Shown: positions 9,477 through 18,629 of the stretch, piece by piece
Numbering within the stretch: the stretch's first letter is position 1
How the letters are laid out: the number at the start of each line of letters is the position of its first letter
From: Thalassobacter stenotrophicus
GTDB lineage: Bacteria; Pseudomonadota; Alphaproteobacteria; Rhodobacterales; Rhodobacteraceae
Direction: 5' to 3'
Assembly (NCBI RefSeq): GCF_001458315.1
Contig: NZ_CYRX01000031.1
Location: 248,001-312,000 of the forward strand
Length of the DNA: 64,000 nt
Notes under the pieces: model-generated
Seen by the model: the letters and a program-made list of their open reading frames with translations, nothing else
Databases searched by the model: none
What the model was told of the DNA's origin: nothing
Made by a program: the position numbers and the translations under genes

Positions 9477-10514
9477 TCAGAATGGCATGGGATGGGCGCG
9501 GTGAGCTGCGTCCAAATCCGCGACCACATCCGCGGTCAGTTCCAGGCCGATCGCGTCCAAGCCGTGCTCTAGCTGATCTTGGGTTGTAGCCCCCAAAAGG
9601 GCCGTGACCGGAAAGGGCCGCGTTTGCAGCCACGCGACCGTCATGTGCACGGGATCAAGCCCATGTTTCGCGGCCACCGCCAGATAGGCGTTCACCGCTT
9701 CATAGGCGCGCGGCTGATGGCGGCCACCCAAAGTTGGGTTTAACGTCTTGCGCGATGCTGCGGGGATTGCATCCCCCTGATACTTGCCCGTTAACAATCC
9801 GGTGGCCAGCGGCGAAAACGCCAGCAACGTGACCTGTTCTAGCGCGCAAGCCTCCGCTAGGTCGGTGTCGAACAAACGCGCCATGAGAGAGTATTCGTTC
9901 TGGATCGCGGCCACACGTGGACCCGCCCCCGCATCCGCAAGCCGGAGCCATTGCGAAAGCCCCCAAGCCGTCTCATTTGACAGACCAAAGTGCGCAATCT
10001 TGCCCGCCGCAACCAACTGATCCACGGCCTGCAAACAGGCCTCCATATCGCGCAAAATCTCAGTTTTGTTGACAGGCGGCGCATAGGTCCAATTTTGACG
10101 GAAATGATAGCTGCCACGGTTGGGCCAATGAAACTGATAAAGGTCGATGCATTCAACCTGAAGTCGCCGCAAAGACGCATCCACCGCCGCCTCAATCGTC
10201 GCCGCAGAGATCGGTGCGCCGTCCCGCACCGCCTTCATGCCCGCACCAGATACTTTGGTCGCGATCTTCATGTCACGGCCACCAGTTTTGGCCCGCCACC
10301 GACCAATGATCGCCTCTGTGTCGCCCACAGTTTCGGCAAGTATCGGGTTCACCGGATACATTTCAGCGGCATCTACCCAGTCAATGCCACGATCGGTGGC
10401 ATAATCGAGCTGGAGATAGGCGTCCGACTCGGAGGTCTGGGAGCCCCAAGTCATTGAGCCAAGTGTGATTTCAGGCAACAGCGTATCACTTTGCCCCAGA
10501 GGAATTTTGCGCAT
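9477..10514 (-). CDS. Aldo/keto reductase (Tas-like)
   Basis: A 345-residue NADPH-dependent barrel reductase. The catalytic tetrad positions can be read: Asp and Tyr in DAAEMYPVN, Lys in KIATKVSG and His in YQFHWPNRG. Length and the DAAEMYPV signature match the E. coli Tas subgroup; the physiological substrate is not known from sequence. The ATG at 10514 has AAGGA 8 bases upstream; two further upstream in-frame ATGs add 12 or 7 residues without better signals. Nothing in the neighbourhood suggests a pathway. Confidence 0.92.
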   Translation of the reverse strand: MRKIPLGQSDTLLPEITLGSMTWGSQTSESDAYLQLDYATDRGIDWVDAAEMYPVNPILAETVGDTEAIIGRWRAKTGGRDMKIATKVSGAGMKAVRDGAPISAATIEAAVDASLRRLQVECIDLYQFHWPNRGSYHFRQNWTYAPPVNKTEILRDMEACLQAVDQLVAAGKIAHFGLSNETAWGLSQWLRLADAGAGPRVAAIQNEYSLMARLFDTDLAEACALEQVTLLAFSPLATGLLTGKYQGDAIPAASRKTLNPTLGGRHQPRAYEAVNAYLAVAAKHGLDPVHMTVAWLQTRPFPVTALLGATTQDQLEHGLDAIGLELTADVVADLDAAHRAHPMPF

Positions 10515-10596
10515 CCGGATATCCTTTTTAGCCACCATTCCGAAAGCCACTCCAAGTTACAAGCCGATATAGCCAATACCGCGCGGCACCTGAAAA

Positions 10597-10851
10597 TCAG
10601 GCAGCCCCCGATAGTGAGGCCGGGCGCGTGATTAATGGACTCATACATGCGGCCTCAACCTGCGCCCGCACAGACCACGCAGCGGGCGGCGCCATGCGGG
10701 CGCGGCGCCGCTCTAGCTGCCACATGCGTATGTCTTCATCAAACCGCGGGGCGGCACCACCCGTATCGACCCGTGGCATCGCCGCAAAATGCCACCGTGT
10801 TTCCACCCCCGGTGCGCCGCCTGCACCGGAGGTGAGCAACATTTCTGTCAT
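10597..10851 (-). CDS. Possible small protein of unknown function
   Basis: An 84-codon reading frame in the 380-base gap between the reductase start and the ClC stop, on the same strand as both. I do not recognise it. The protein is soluble, basic in the middle (QLERRRARM), with no signal peptide, membrane segment or cysteine pair. The ATG lacks a convincing Shine-Dalgarno, and AT-rich sequence just upstream could hold a promoter. An overlapping plus-strand frame of similar length looks less protein-like. Real coding is a moderate guess. Confidence 0.4.
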   Translation of the reverse strand: MTEMLLTSGAGGAPGVETRWHFAAMPRVDTGGAAPRFDEDIRMWQLERRRARMAPPAAWSVRAQVEAACMSPLITRPASLSGAA

Positions 10852-10894
10852 GCCGCAAACTTAATATTTTCTACAGAAAATCACGACCCGTTTG

Positions 10895-12565
10895 TCACGA
10901 ATGCTCCTCTGCTGCCGTTGCCGCAAGCGCGCGGTTATAGGCTTTGAGCGCATCCACATGGAACAAAGCCCCGATGATTTCAGGGGCGGCATCATCGGCC
11001 CCAAAGCGCGCGACGGGAATATAATCAACGGGCGCGCGTTCGAACATCGGCATCGCAGCCTCTAACGTCGCCTCTGGCGTGACGAAAAAGCCTTCGTTCA
11101 AGACTTCGCGCGCACGAACGGGGTCTGCGGCGCGGGGGTGGTTGGGATAACGCATCACGGATGACACCCGGAACAACGCTAGCAGATAGGCCTGTGGCCC
11201 CGCAGCGAGGTGGATATTGCGCCGTTCTAGCTGTGACAGGAAAAAGCTGCGATCGACCAAGCGAGACGCCAGCGCCGTGGAGAGTGACACCGCGACCATC
11301 ACGGCCAAGCCGGTCTGCCAGTCACCCGTTAGTTCAAACACAATCAATGTAGTTGAGATCGGCGCGCCCAAAACCGCCGCGGCAACGGCCCCCATCCCCG
11401 CCAAGGCGTAAAGCGTTTCGGATCCAGACACCTCGGGGAAAATCGGCGTGGCGATATAGCCGAACGCCAACCCAAGCAGCGCCCCAACCATCAGCGACGG
11501 GGAAAACACGCCGCCCCCCATGCGCCCAGCAATCGTGATGGCGACGGCCGCGACCTTGATCATGCAAAACACAATCGCTTCATGCAGCAAAAGCGAGCCG
11601 GTCAGTGCCTCTGACGTGGTTTCATACCCGACACCAATAATGTGAGGATAAAAGATCGCAATGGCCCCCAGCATCAGCCCCGCCACAGCGGGCCGCAGGT
11701 AACGCGGCATTCTCAGGTTGGTTTGGATCGATGTGCCTAAATCTTCGCACCAAAAGATCGCACGCATCAGGACAACCGCCACCAATCCCGCCAACAGGCC
11801 AAGGATCATGAAGGCGGGCAATTCCACGTAAAAGCCCAGCGCATTCACGTCTCCGGGCAGTGTGAATTCGGTCACGTTGCCGAAATGGGTCCGACTAATG
11901 ACCGTGCCCGCAACCGAAGCGATCACAATCGGGGCAAAGGCATGCACCGCAAAGTGGCGCAACACGACCTCAAGCGCAAAGAGCGCGCCCGCGATTGGCG
12001 CGTTGAAACTGGCCGAAACGGCTGCTGCAACCGCACATCCCAACAGGTCGCGTGCCGTGATCCCATCGGCCAAAATGCGGTTCGATACCCAGCTTGAAAT
12101 CACAGACGCAAGGTGGACCACAGGCCCCTCTCGGCCAGAGGATCCGCCCGACGACAGCGTGATCATCGAGGCCACCGCTGACGCAAGACCCGCGCGTTTT
12201 TCCACGCGGCCATCATTCATCGCGGCCCCTTCGATCACATCCGCAACCGACCGGACCCGGCCATCGGGGGTGAAAAAGTGCAAGATCAGCCCAACGATCA
12301 ACCCACCTGCCGCTGGAAGCAGCAAAATCCAAAACCAAGGCAGGGTTTCGGCAAAGGAATGAAGGTGGCGTACGTCCTCGGTACCATAGAGAGCAGCTTG
12401 CAAACGCTCGATCCCGAGCATGAAGCCCACGGCCGCGTAGCCCGCTGCGACCCCCACGATCAGCGCGATGAACCAAAACTGCACTTGGCTTGGGCCACGT
12501 GTCCGCACAACCCCCCATGCGCGCGCACATGACGTACCAACCTGCGTTAGCTGCGCCTTCCACAA
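10895..12565 (-). CDS. ClC-family chloride channel or H+/Cl- antiporter with CBS region
   Basis: A polytopic membrane protein of about 540-556 residues. Chloride-pathway motifs are GGSSGREGPVVHL, carrying the gating glutamate of ClC proteins, and GGGVFSPSLMVGALLG, the GxFxP motif. At least ten hydrophobic segments precede a C-terminal cytoplasmic stretch (last 90 residues) that looks like a CBS pair remnant. The start is uncertain. The first in-frame ATG (12730) lies inside the divergent oxidase gene, so a TTG (12565, used here) or GTG (12508) start is more likely; the first membrane segment begins only about 8 residues after the GTG. Role by family: anion transport linked to acid or osmotic tolerance. 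Confidence 0.88.
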   Translation of the reverse strand: MWKAQLTQVGTSCARAWGVVRTRGPSQVQFWFIALIVGVAAGYAAVGFMLGIERLQAALYGTEDVRHLHSFAETLPWFWILLLPAAGGLIVGLILHFFTPDGRVRSVADVIEGAAMNDGRVEKRAGLASAVASMITLSSGGSSGREGPVVHLASVISSWVSNRILADGITARDLLGCAVAAAVSASFNAPIAGALFALEVVLRHFAVHAFAPIVIASVAGTVISRTHFGNVTEFTLPGDVNALGFYVELPAFMILGLLAGLVAVVLMRAIFWCEDLGTSIQTNLRMPRYLRPAVAGLMLGAIAIFYPHIIGVGYETTSEALTGSLLLHEAIVFCMIKVAAVAITIAGRMGGGVFSPSLMVGALLGLAFGYIATPIFPEVSGSETLYALAGMGAVAAAVLGAPISTTLIVFELTGDWQTGLAVMVAVSLSTALASRLVDRSFFLSQLERRNIHLAAGPQAYLLALFRVSSVMRYPNHPRAADPVRAREVLNEGFFVTPEATLEAAMPMFERAPVDYIPVARFGADDAAPEIIGALFHVDALKAYNRALAATAAEEHS

Positions 12566-12665
12566 AGGCCGTTTCGGGGTATGTTCAGGGTTCGCCAAAC
12601 CGGCAGTCCCACTCTTTTGTCCTTGCAGCGGCTGGCCTATAGTCCGCCAAACCGAGGAGGCGAAG

Positions 12666-14039
12666 ATGTTATCAGAAGCGGCCCGCACGCAACTTTCCCA
12701 AACCCTAGGCGATCGTTTAAGCCTGTCCAAGTCCGATCTGGCCCTTCATGGCCGCTCTGAGACACATTTCCCCACTTTACCCCCAGATGCGGTCGCATAC
12801 CCCGAAACCGCAGAGGAGGTTTCGGCCATCATGCGCACCTGTTCGGCGCACGGCGTGCCCGTCATCGGCTGGGGCACGGGCACCGGGCTTGAAGGGCACA
12901 CAAGTGCGGTACGCGGTGGCGTTAGTGTCGATTTTAGCCGCATGAACAAAGTGCTCGATATCCACTCCGAGGATATGGATGTTGTCATCCAGCCCGGCGT
13001 GACGCGCGAGCAGTTAAATGAAGAGTTGCGTGCAACAGGGTTGTTCTTTCCCGTTGATCCCGGCGCGAATGCCTCGCTTGGCGGCATGGCCAGCACGCGC
13101 GCATCGGGCACCACCGCCGTGCGCTACGGCACTATGCGTGACAACGTGCGCGGGCTCGAAGTCGTCCTTGCCGATGGGCGCATTATTCGGACAGGCACCC
13201 GCGCGCGCAAATCATCCGCAGGCTACGACCTGACTTCGCTTTTTGTTGGGTCCGAGGGGACCCTCGGCCTCATCACTGAATTGACCCTTCGCGTGCACGG
13301 CATACCCGAGGCGACGTCAGCCGCCGTATGCGCCTTTGACACGATTTCCGGCGCCGTGGATGCCGTGATTGCCACGATCCAGATGGGCATCCCGATGGCC
13401 CGGATTGAGTTTCTGGACGCAGCCTCGGTCGCCGCATGCAATGCCCGCGACGGGGCCGAGATGCCGGTGATGCCACACCTGATGATCGAATTTCATGGCT
13501 CGGAGCGTGCCGTGGCCGAGGATGCCGCCCGCTTTGGTGAGATTGCCGAGGAGTTCGGGGCGCAAGGCTACGCGTGGTCCACACAACCAGAGGAACGCCG
13601 CCGCCTGTGGGATATGCGCCATAACGCCTATTACGCCATCCTCGCCTCCCGCCCCGGTGCGACTGCGCTGGTGACGGATGTGTGCGTCCCGATCTCTCGG
13701 CTTGCGCAGGCGGTTGAGGAAACCGTGGCCGACATCGCCGATAGCTCCATCCCCGGTCCGATCCTTGGGCACGCGGGCGACGGGAATTTCCATGCAATCC
13801 TGTTGGTCGAGCCGGATAACGCGGCCGAACTACAAGCCGCCAAGGCGCTATCGGGCCGTATGGTTGAGCGCGCGCTCAACATGGGCGGCACCGCGACAGG
13901 TGAGCATGGCGTCGGCATGGGCAAGTTGGATTATATGGCCCGCGAACACGGGGCCGCGTGGGATGTCATGAGCACGCTCAAGCGCGGGCTGGACCCTGAC
14001 GGACTGATGAACCCCGGCAAGCTTGTGCGCCAGAACTGA
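12666..14039 (+). CDS. FAD-linked oxidase (GlcD / D-lactate dehydrogenase type)
   Basis: A 457-residue flavoenzyme of the VAO/PCMH fold oxidising a 2-hydroxy acid. The N-terminal FAD-binding domain (about 40-215) shows PVIGWGTGTGLEGHTSAVRG, FPVDPGANASLGGMASTRAS and LFVGSEGTLGLITELTLR. The C-terminal cap ends with GHAGDGNFHA, GTATGEHGVGMGK and DPDGLMNPGKLV, the metal- and substrate-binding motifs of D-lactate and glycolate dehydrogenases. GGAGG sits 7 bases before the ATG at 12666. It stands alone, without glcE or glcF, which favours a cytochrome-type D-lactate dehydrogenase over a glycolate oxidase subunit. Confidence 0.92.
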   Translation: MLSEAARTQLSQTLGDRLSLSKSDLALHGRSETHFPTLPPDAVAYPETAEEVSAIMRTCSAHGVPVIGWGTGTGLEGHTSAVRGGVSVDFSRMNKVLDIHSEDMDVVIQPGVTREQLNEELRATGLFFPVDPGANASLGGMASTRASGTTAVRYGTMRDNVRGLEVVLADGRIIRTGTRARKSSAGYDLTSLFVGSEGTLGLITELTLRVHGIPEATSAAVCAFDTISGAVDAVIATIQMGIPMARIEFLDAASVAACNARDGAEMPVMPHLMIEFHGSERAVAEDAARFGEIAEEFGAQGYAWSTQPEERRRLWDMRHNAYYAILASRPGATALVTDVCVPISRLAQAVEETVADIADSSIPGPILGHAGDGNFHAILLVEPDNAAELQAAKALSGRMVERALNMGGTATGEHGVGMGKLDYMAREHGAAWDVMSTLKRGLDPDGLMNPGKLVRQN

Positions 14040-14049
14040 GGCCGCGCGC

Positions 14050-14298
14050 GTGGCGGCCTTTATCGCAGCCTGTCTTTGGGTCATTGCCGCGTGGCTTTTG
14101 AGCGTGATCCTAAGCGCCAAGCAAAGCTGGCCTGCTGCCTACGCCTTAATCGCCGCCGGTGTCCCCATCCTCATCTGGTTGGGGCTGAGTGCGGGCTGGG
14201 GCGCGGCTGCGGTGGGTTTCATCGTTGGATGCCTTGTCCTACGCTGGCCTGTGATCTACGCAGGCCACTGGATCAGACGGAGGCTACGGCGTGATTGA
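14050..14298 (+). CDS. DUF2484 family small membrane protein
   Basis: An 82-residue protein with two or three membrane segments ([19 protein letters not shown], then two more) and an arginine-rich C-terminus. This size and pattern, directly upstream of murB, match the DUF2484 family known from Rhodobacteraceae, where the gene normally lies between murC and murB. The GTG at 14050 is favoured because TGAGG, formed by the end of the upstream gene, sits about 8 bases before it; another in-frame start would overlap that gene. It overlaps murB by 8 bases. Function is unknown; position suggests a link to wall synthesis. Confidence 0.82.
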   Translation: MAAFIAACLWVIAAWLLSVILSAKQSWPAAYALIAAGVPILIWLGLSAGWGAAAVGFIVGCLVLRWPVIYAGHWIRRRLRRD

Positions 14299-15229
14299 TT
14301 TCCCCCCCACACGCGGACAGGTGACACCGCAAAAGCCCCTAGCGGACCTAACATGGCTGCGCGTCGGGGGACCGGCCCGCGTTGTGTTTCAACCTGCGGA
14401 CGTTGCGGATTTGCAGGCTGTTCTGGCTGCCCTCACTCCCGAGGTTCCGATCTTTCCCATGGGGGTCGGGTCAAACCTGATCGTCCGCGATGGTGGATTG
14501 GATGCCGTTGTGATCCGAATGGGGCGCGGCTTTAACAGCATCGAGATTGAAGGCGATATCGTCACGGCGGGTGCCGCAGCCCTTGACGCCCATGTCGCCC
14601 GCAAGGCCGCTGCCGCAGGTCGGGACCTCACATTTTTGCGGACAATCCCGGGGGCCATCGGCGGCGCCGTACGTATGAATGCAGGGTGTTATGGCAGCTA
14701 CATGGCCGACCACTTGATCGACATCACAGTGGTAGAACGCACCGGCGCGTTGCGGGTCATTCCCGCAGATGCGCTTGGCCTTGGATACCGCACCAGCGAC
14801 CTGCCCGCCGATTGTGTGATCATCTCGGCCCGGTTGCGCGCCGCAGCAGGTGACCCCGAAGCCCTAGAGGCTCGCATGACCGACCAACTCGCCAAGCGCG
14901 ACGCGACCCAGCCCACCAAGGACCGCAGCGCGGGCAGCACATTTCGAAATCCGGCGGGCTATAGCTCTACCGGTCAGGCAGATGACACCCACGAGAAAAA
15001 GGCCTGGAAGGTCATCGAAGACGCCGGCCTGCGAGGCGCTCGCCTCGGCGGGGCGCAAATGTCGGAAAAACATCCGAACTTTTTGATCAACACAGGCACC
15101 GCAACCGCCGCCGACCTTGAAAATCTTGGCGAATTGGTCCGGAAAACTGTTTACGAAAACAGCGGAATTCAGCTACACTGGGAAGTGATCCGGATCGGCA
15201 CGCCCGCCCCGGAGATAAAACAAGACTAA
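14291..15229 (+). CDS. murB: UDP-N-acetylenolpyruvoylglucosamine reductase
   Basis: A 312-residue flavoenzyme that reduces UDP-GlcNAc-enolpyruvate to UDP-MurNAc. The FAD domain shows [26 protein letters not shown] and [15 protein letters not shown]; the catalytic serine is in [10 protein letters not shown] and the late glutamate in EKHPNFLIN. The loss of the E. coli-type tyrosine loop makes it a short type II MurB. The start is GTG with GGAGG 8 bases upstream, overlapping the DUF2484 gene. Confidence 0.97.
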   Translation: MIDFPPTRGQVTPQKPLADLTWLRVGGPARVVFQPADVADLQAVLAALTPEVPIFPMGVGSNLIVRDGGLDAVVIRMGRGFNSIEIEGDIVTAGAAALDAHVARKAAAAGRDLTFLRTIPGAIGGAVRMNAGCYGSYMADHLIDITVVERTGALRVIPADALGLGYRTSDLPADCVIISARLRAAAGDPEALEARMTDQLAKRDATQPTKDRSAGSTFRNPAGYSSTGQADDTHEKKAWKVIEDAGLRGARLGGAQMSEKHPNFLINTGTATAADLENLGELVRKTVYENSGIQLHWEVIRIGTPAPEIKQD

Positions 15230-15306
15230 GGTTCGAATAAGCGGACCAAATGGCAGTACATTGGCTCAGTCTGAAAACAGTCGAGCCACCTTACACAGGA
15301 TTGGGT

Positions 15307-16221
15307 ATGTCGAGCAGGGCACCCCAAGTGATCGCTCTCCTACAGGGGGGCCAATCCTCCGAACGGGAGGTGTCTTTGTCCTCAGGTCAAGGATGCACAG
15401 AAGCTTTGCGCGCGGAAGGGTTCACTGTTCACCAGATTGATGCGGGCCCGACCCTTGTGGACGACCTTAAAGCCGCCGCCCCCGACGTGGTGTTCAACGC
15501 GCTGCATGGTCAGTGGGGCGAGGACGGCTGTGTGCAGGGTGTGCTGGAATGGCTCCGCCTGCCCTACACCCATTCTGGGGTTTTGGCCTCGGCGCTGGCG
15601 ATGGACAAAACCCGCACCAAAGATGTCTACCGCGCTGCGGGCCTTCCGGTTGTGCGCAGCATGATTGCCCGGTCTGACGCGGTGCGCGCCGGTCACGTGA
15701 TGGACGTGCCCTATGTGGTCAAACCCAACCGCGACGGGTCGAGCGTTGGCATTTACCTCGTGATGGAGGCAAACAGCCCCGCCCCGGAGTGGGACGCCGA
15801 CATGCCGGAGTTCGTCATGGTTGAGGCCTATGTGCCCGGCCGCGAATTGACGACATCCGTCATGGGGGACCGCGCGCTTGGCGTAACCGAGATTGTGACC
15901 AACGGTTGGTACGACTACGCCGCGAAATACGAGGCCGGTGGCTCGTCACACGTGGTACCCGCCAACATCCCCCCCGAAATCGCAGCCGCCTGCGAAGCCT
16001 ACGCCCTACGCGCCCACGCTGCTTTGGGCTGTCGCGGCGTGACCCGGACCGATTTCCGCTGGGACGACACCAAGGGCCTAGACGGTTTGATCCTGTTGGA
16101 AACGAACACACAGCCCGGCATGACCCCTACATCGCTGACGCCTGAGCAGGCTCAAACCGCAGGCATCTCGTTTGGTGAGCTGTGCCGCTGGATCGTGGAG
16201 GATGCCTCATGCGCGCGCTAA
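15307..16221 (+). CDS. ddl: D-alanine--D-alanine ligase
   Basis: A 304-residue ATP-grasp ligase that makes the D-Ala-D-Ala dipeptide for MurF. N-terminal LLQGGQSSEREVSLSSG, HGQWGEDGCVQG, the ATP-binding VKPNRDGSSVGI, and the C-terminal metal site LLETNTQPGMTPTSL are all present. The ATG at 15307 with AGGA 6 bases ahead is preferred over one 57 bases upstream. The 3' end overlaps ftsQ by 13 bases. Confidence 0.97.
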   Translation: MSSRAPQVIALLQGGQSSEREVSLSSGQGCTEALRAEGFTVHQIDAGPTLVDDLKAAAPDVVFNALHGQWGEDGCVQGVLEWLRLPYTHSGVLASALAMDKTRTKDVYRAAGLPVVRSMIARSDAVRAGHVMDVPYVVKPNRDGSSVGIYLVMEANSPAPEWDADMPEFVMVEAYVPGRELTTSVMGDRALGVTEIVTNGWYDYAAKYEAGGSSHVVPANIPPEIAAACEAYALRAHAALGCRGVTRTDFRWDDTKGLDGLILLETNTQPGMTPTSLTPEQAQTAGISFGELCRWIVEDASCAR

Positions 16222-17117
16222 AATTCCTCCGCCGCACGGCGATGGCTGCTATGCCGGATCCCGCGCCGTCGCGCTGGCGTTACCGCGTGCAACGTCTTTG
16301 GCTCACCCCACTGTTTCGCGCGATGGTGCGCACCGGACTTCCTATCTGCTTTTTGGGGGGCAGCGTGCTTTGGTACGTCGCCGACACAGCCCGCCTTGAG
16401 GGCCTGATTGATAAGGCGACCGAAGTCCGCCGCGCGGTTGAGGAACGCCCCGAGTTCATGATCACGCTCGTGTCAATTGACGGTGCCTCTGATGAGCTGA
16501 GCCTCGACATCCAAGAGGTTTTGCCAATTGATCTACCCGTCAGCCAGTTCGCGCTCGACCTCAATGAACTTAAACAATTGCTTGAGGAATTGGGCCCGAT
16601 CCAATCCGCAGATGTTCGGATCAAGCCCGGTGGCCTGCTGACAATCGACGTGATTGAGCGCAGCCCAGCGGTTGTTTGGCGCTCCCGCGAGGCGGTTGAA
16701 TTGTTGGCCAATGACGGGCACCGGGTCAAAGCCGTGGCAAGCGCATCTGCCCGTCCAGACCTGCCGCAAGTCGCGGGACTTGGAGCAGAGGATCACATCC
16801 CCGAGGCGCTACGCCTGTTGCGCGCAGCAAGCCCCCTGGCGGATCGACTTGTAGGGCTGCAACGGATCGGCGCGCGACGGTGGGACGTGGTTCTAGAGGA
16901 CGACATCCGCATCATGCTGCCAACAGAACAACCAAAACGCGCGCTTGACCGCGCGATGGCGCTGCATGCGTCGCAGGACGTCTTTAACCGCGACATCGTC
17001 GCAATTGATTACCGCAACGCTGAACGGCCCACCCTGCGGATGCGTCCCGCAGCCCGGACCGAATGGCGTCGCATTAAAGATATTGAACTAATGGCAAATG
17101 AGGGGGGCAACAGATGA
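16209..17117 (+). CDS. ftsQ: Cell division protein FtsQ
   Basis: A 302-residue bitopic protein that links cytoplasmic FtsA/FtsZ to the periplasmic FtsB/L/W/I complex. It has a basic cytoplasmic N-terminus, one membrane helix at about 42-57, a POTRA domain from about residue 80 (FMITLVSIDGASDELSLDI) and a beta domain with ERSPAVVWRS. GGAGG lies 8 bases ahead of the ATG at 16209, inside ddl. The 3' end overlaps ftsA by 4 bases, so ddl-ftsQ-ftsA are tightly coupled. Confidence 0.94.
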   Translation: MRALKFLRRTAMAAMPDPAPSRWRYRVQRLWLTPLFRAMVRTGLPICFLGGSVLWYVADTARLEGLIDKATEVRRAVEERPEFMITLVSIDGASDELSLDIQEVLPIDLPVSQFALDLNELKQLLEELGPIQSADVRIKPGGLLTIDVIERSPAVVWRSREAVELLANDGHRVKAVASASARPDLPQVAGLGAEDHIPEALRLLRAASPLADRLVGLQRIGARRWDVVLEDDIRIMLPTEQPKRALDRAMALHASQDVFNRDIVAIDYRNAERPTLRMRPAARTEWRRIKDIELMANEGGNR

Positions 17118-18445
17118 ACGATTTCTACCAAGCACAGCGGGCGATGCGCAAAGGGCGCCAAGCCGCGATGCAACGGGGTGTCATCGCAATTCTGGATGTC
17201 GGAACGTTCAAGACCGCCTGCCTCGTGCTGCGGTTTGATGAGGCGCTTTCCTCAACGGACGAAACCTCGAACGCGCTGGCAGGCCAAGCCCGGTTCCGCG
17301 TGATTGGCGCGGCCACGACCCAATCGCGCGGCGTGCGCTTTGGTGAGGTCGACACCCTGCCCGAGACCGAGCGCGCCATTCGGACCGCCGTCCAGGCCGC
17401 CCAGAAAATGGCCAATGTGCGCGTTGATCATGTGATTGCTTGTTTTGCTGGTGGCCGTCCGCGCAGCTATGGGTTGGCTGGCAAAGTATCGGTTGAAGGC
17501 GGCGCCGTAGAGGACCGTGATGTCAGCCGCGTTTTGTCGGCCTGCGAAACACCCCCTATCGGCGACGATCGGATGGTGCTGCACGCGCAGCCCGTGAACT
17601 TTGCGCTCGATCATCGCTCTGGCCTATCAGACCCTCGCGGTCAAATTGGCAACACTCTGCACGTCGATATGCACATGCTGACCGTTGATGCCCATACCGT
17701 GAACAACCTGATCCATTGCATCCACCGTTGCGACCTAGAGGTCGCGGGCCTTGCGTCGGCCTCCTATATGGCGGGCACGTCTTCGTTGGTCGAAGACGAA
17801 CAAGAACTGGGTGCGGCCTGTATCGACATGGGCGCGGGTTCAACCTCTGTCTCAATCTTCATGCGCAAGCACATGATATATAGTGACACCGTGCGCATGG
17901 GGGGTGAGCATATCTCATCCGACATCTCACGCGGGCTGCAAATCCCCTGCCAAACAGCGGAGCGAATCAAAACACGATTTGGCGGGTTGGTCGCCACGGG
18001 AATGGATGATCGCGACATCATCGAGCTTGAGGGCAACACCGGCGATTGGGAACATGACCGCCGCACAATCACCCGCGCCGAGCTAATCGGCGTGATGCGC
18101 CCTCGCGTCGAAGAGATCTTGGAAGAGGTCCGCGCCGTCTTGGACGACGCAGGGTTCCGCCATTTGCCCGGTCAGCGCATTGTCCTGACGGGCGGCGGCA
18201 GCCAGATCCCCGGGCTGGATGGGCTGGCAGCAAAATACCTTGGCAATCAAATCCGTCTGGGGCGTCCTTTACGTATTCAAGGCCTCCCGCAGGCCGCCAC
18301 AGGACCCGCTTTTTCAGCCTGCGTGGGCCTAAGCGTAACAGCCGCGCACCCCCAAGATGAGTGGTGGGATTTCGACGTGATCGCCGAGCGCGCCCACACC
18401 CGATCCCTGCGGGTGGCACTGCGGTGGTTCAAGGAAAACTGGTAG
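17114..18445 (+). CDS. ftsA: Cell division protein FtsA (actin-like)
   Basis: A 443-residue actin-fold ATPase that tethers FtsZ filaments to the membrane. ATP-binding motifs are AILDVGTFKTACLVLR, CIDMGAGSTSVSIF and IVLTGGGSQIPGL; the 1C subdomain lies around residues 95-175. The last 14 residues (RSLRVALRWFKENW) form the amphipathic membrane-targeting helix typical of FtsA. It is followed by 184 bases to the ftsZ ATG, containing an 8-base inverted repeat. Confidence 0.97.
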   Translation: MNDFYQAQRAMRKGRQAAMQRGVIAILDVGTFKTACLVLRFDEALSSTDETSNALAGQARFRVIGAATTQSRGVRFGEVDTLPETERAIRTAVQAAQKMANVRVDHVIACFAGGRPRSYGLAGKVSVEGGAVEDRDVSRVLSACETPPIGDDRMVLHAQPVNFALDHRSGLSDPRGQIGNTLHVDMHMLTVDAHTVNNLIHCIHRCDLEVAGLASASYMAGTSSLVEDEQELGAACIDMGAGSTSVSIFMRKHMIYSDTVRMGGEHISSDISRGLQIPCQTAERIKTRFGGLVATGMDDRDIIELEGNTGDWEHDRRTITRAELIGVMRPRVEEILEEVRAVLDDAGFRHLPGQRIVLTGGGSQIPGLDGLAAKYLGNQIRLGRPLRIQGLPQAATGPAFSACVGLSVTAAHPQDEWWDFDVIAERAHTRSLRVALRWFKENW

Positions 18446-18488
18446 CCCCCAGATATAGACCGATCCGCAAGACTCCGCCGACGCCCCC

Positions 18489-18520
18489 GCAAAATTACCT
18501 ACATTTTGTGGCAATTTTGC
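18489..18520. promoter_or_regulatory. Inverted repeat in the ftsA-ftsZ spacer
   Basis: GCAAAATT (18489-18496) and AATTTTGC (18513-18520) are perfect reverse complements 16 bases apart, in an AT-rich patch of the spacer before ftsZ. The length suits a dimeric regulator site or an RNA hairpin in the ftsZ leader. No matching regulator is identified. Confidence 0.35.
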
Positions 18521-18629
18521 ACTTTTTGGGTGACTATGGCGGTGTGTTTCGGTAGTTTTGAGGCCAGCAATACAGGTTGATCGCCGGCGAGGCAGCGAGG
18601 GCGATCGCATTAACAGGTGGACAGAGCAA

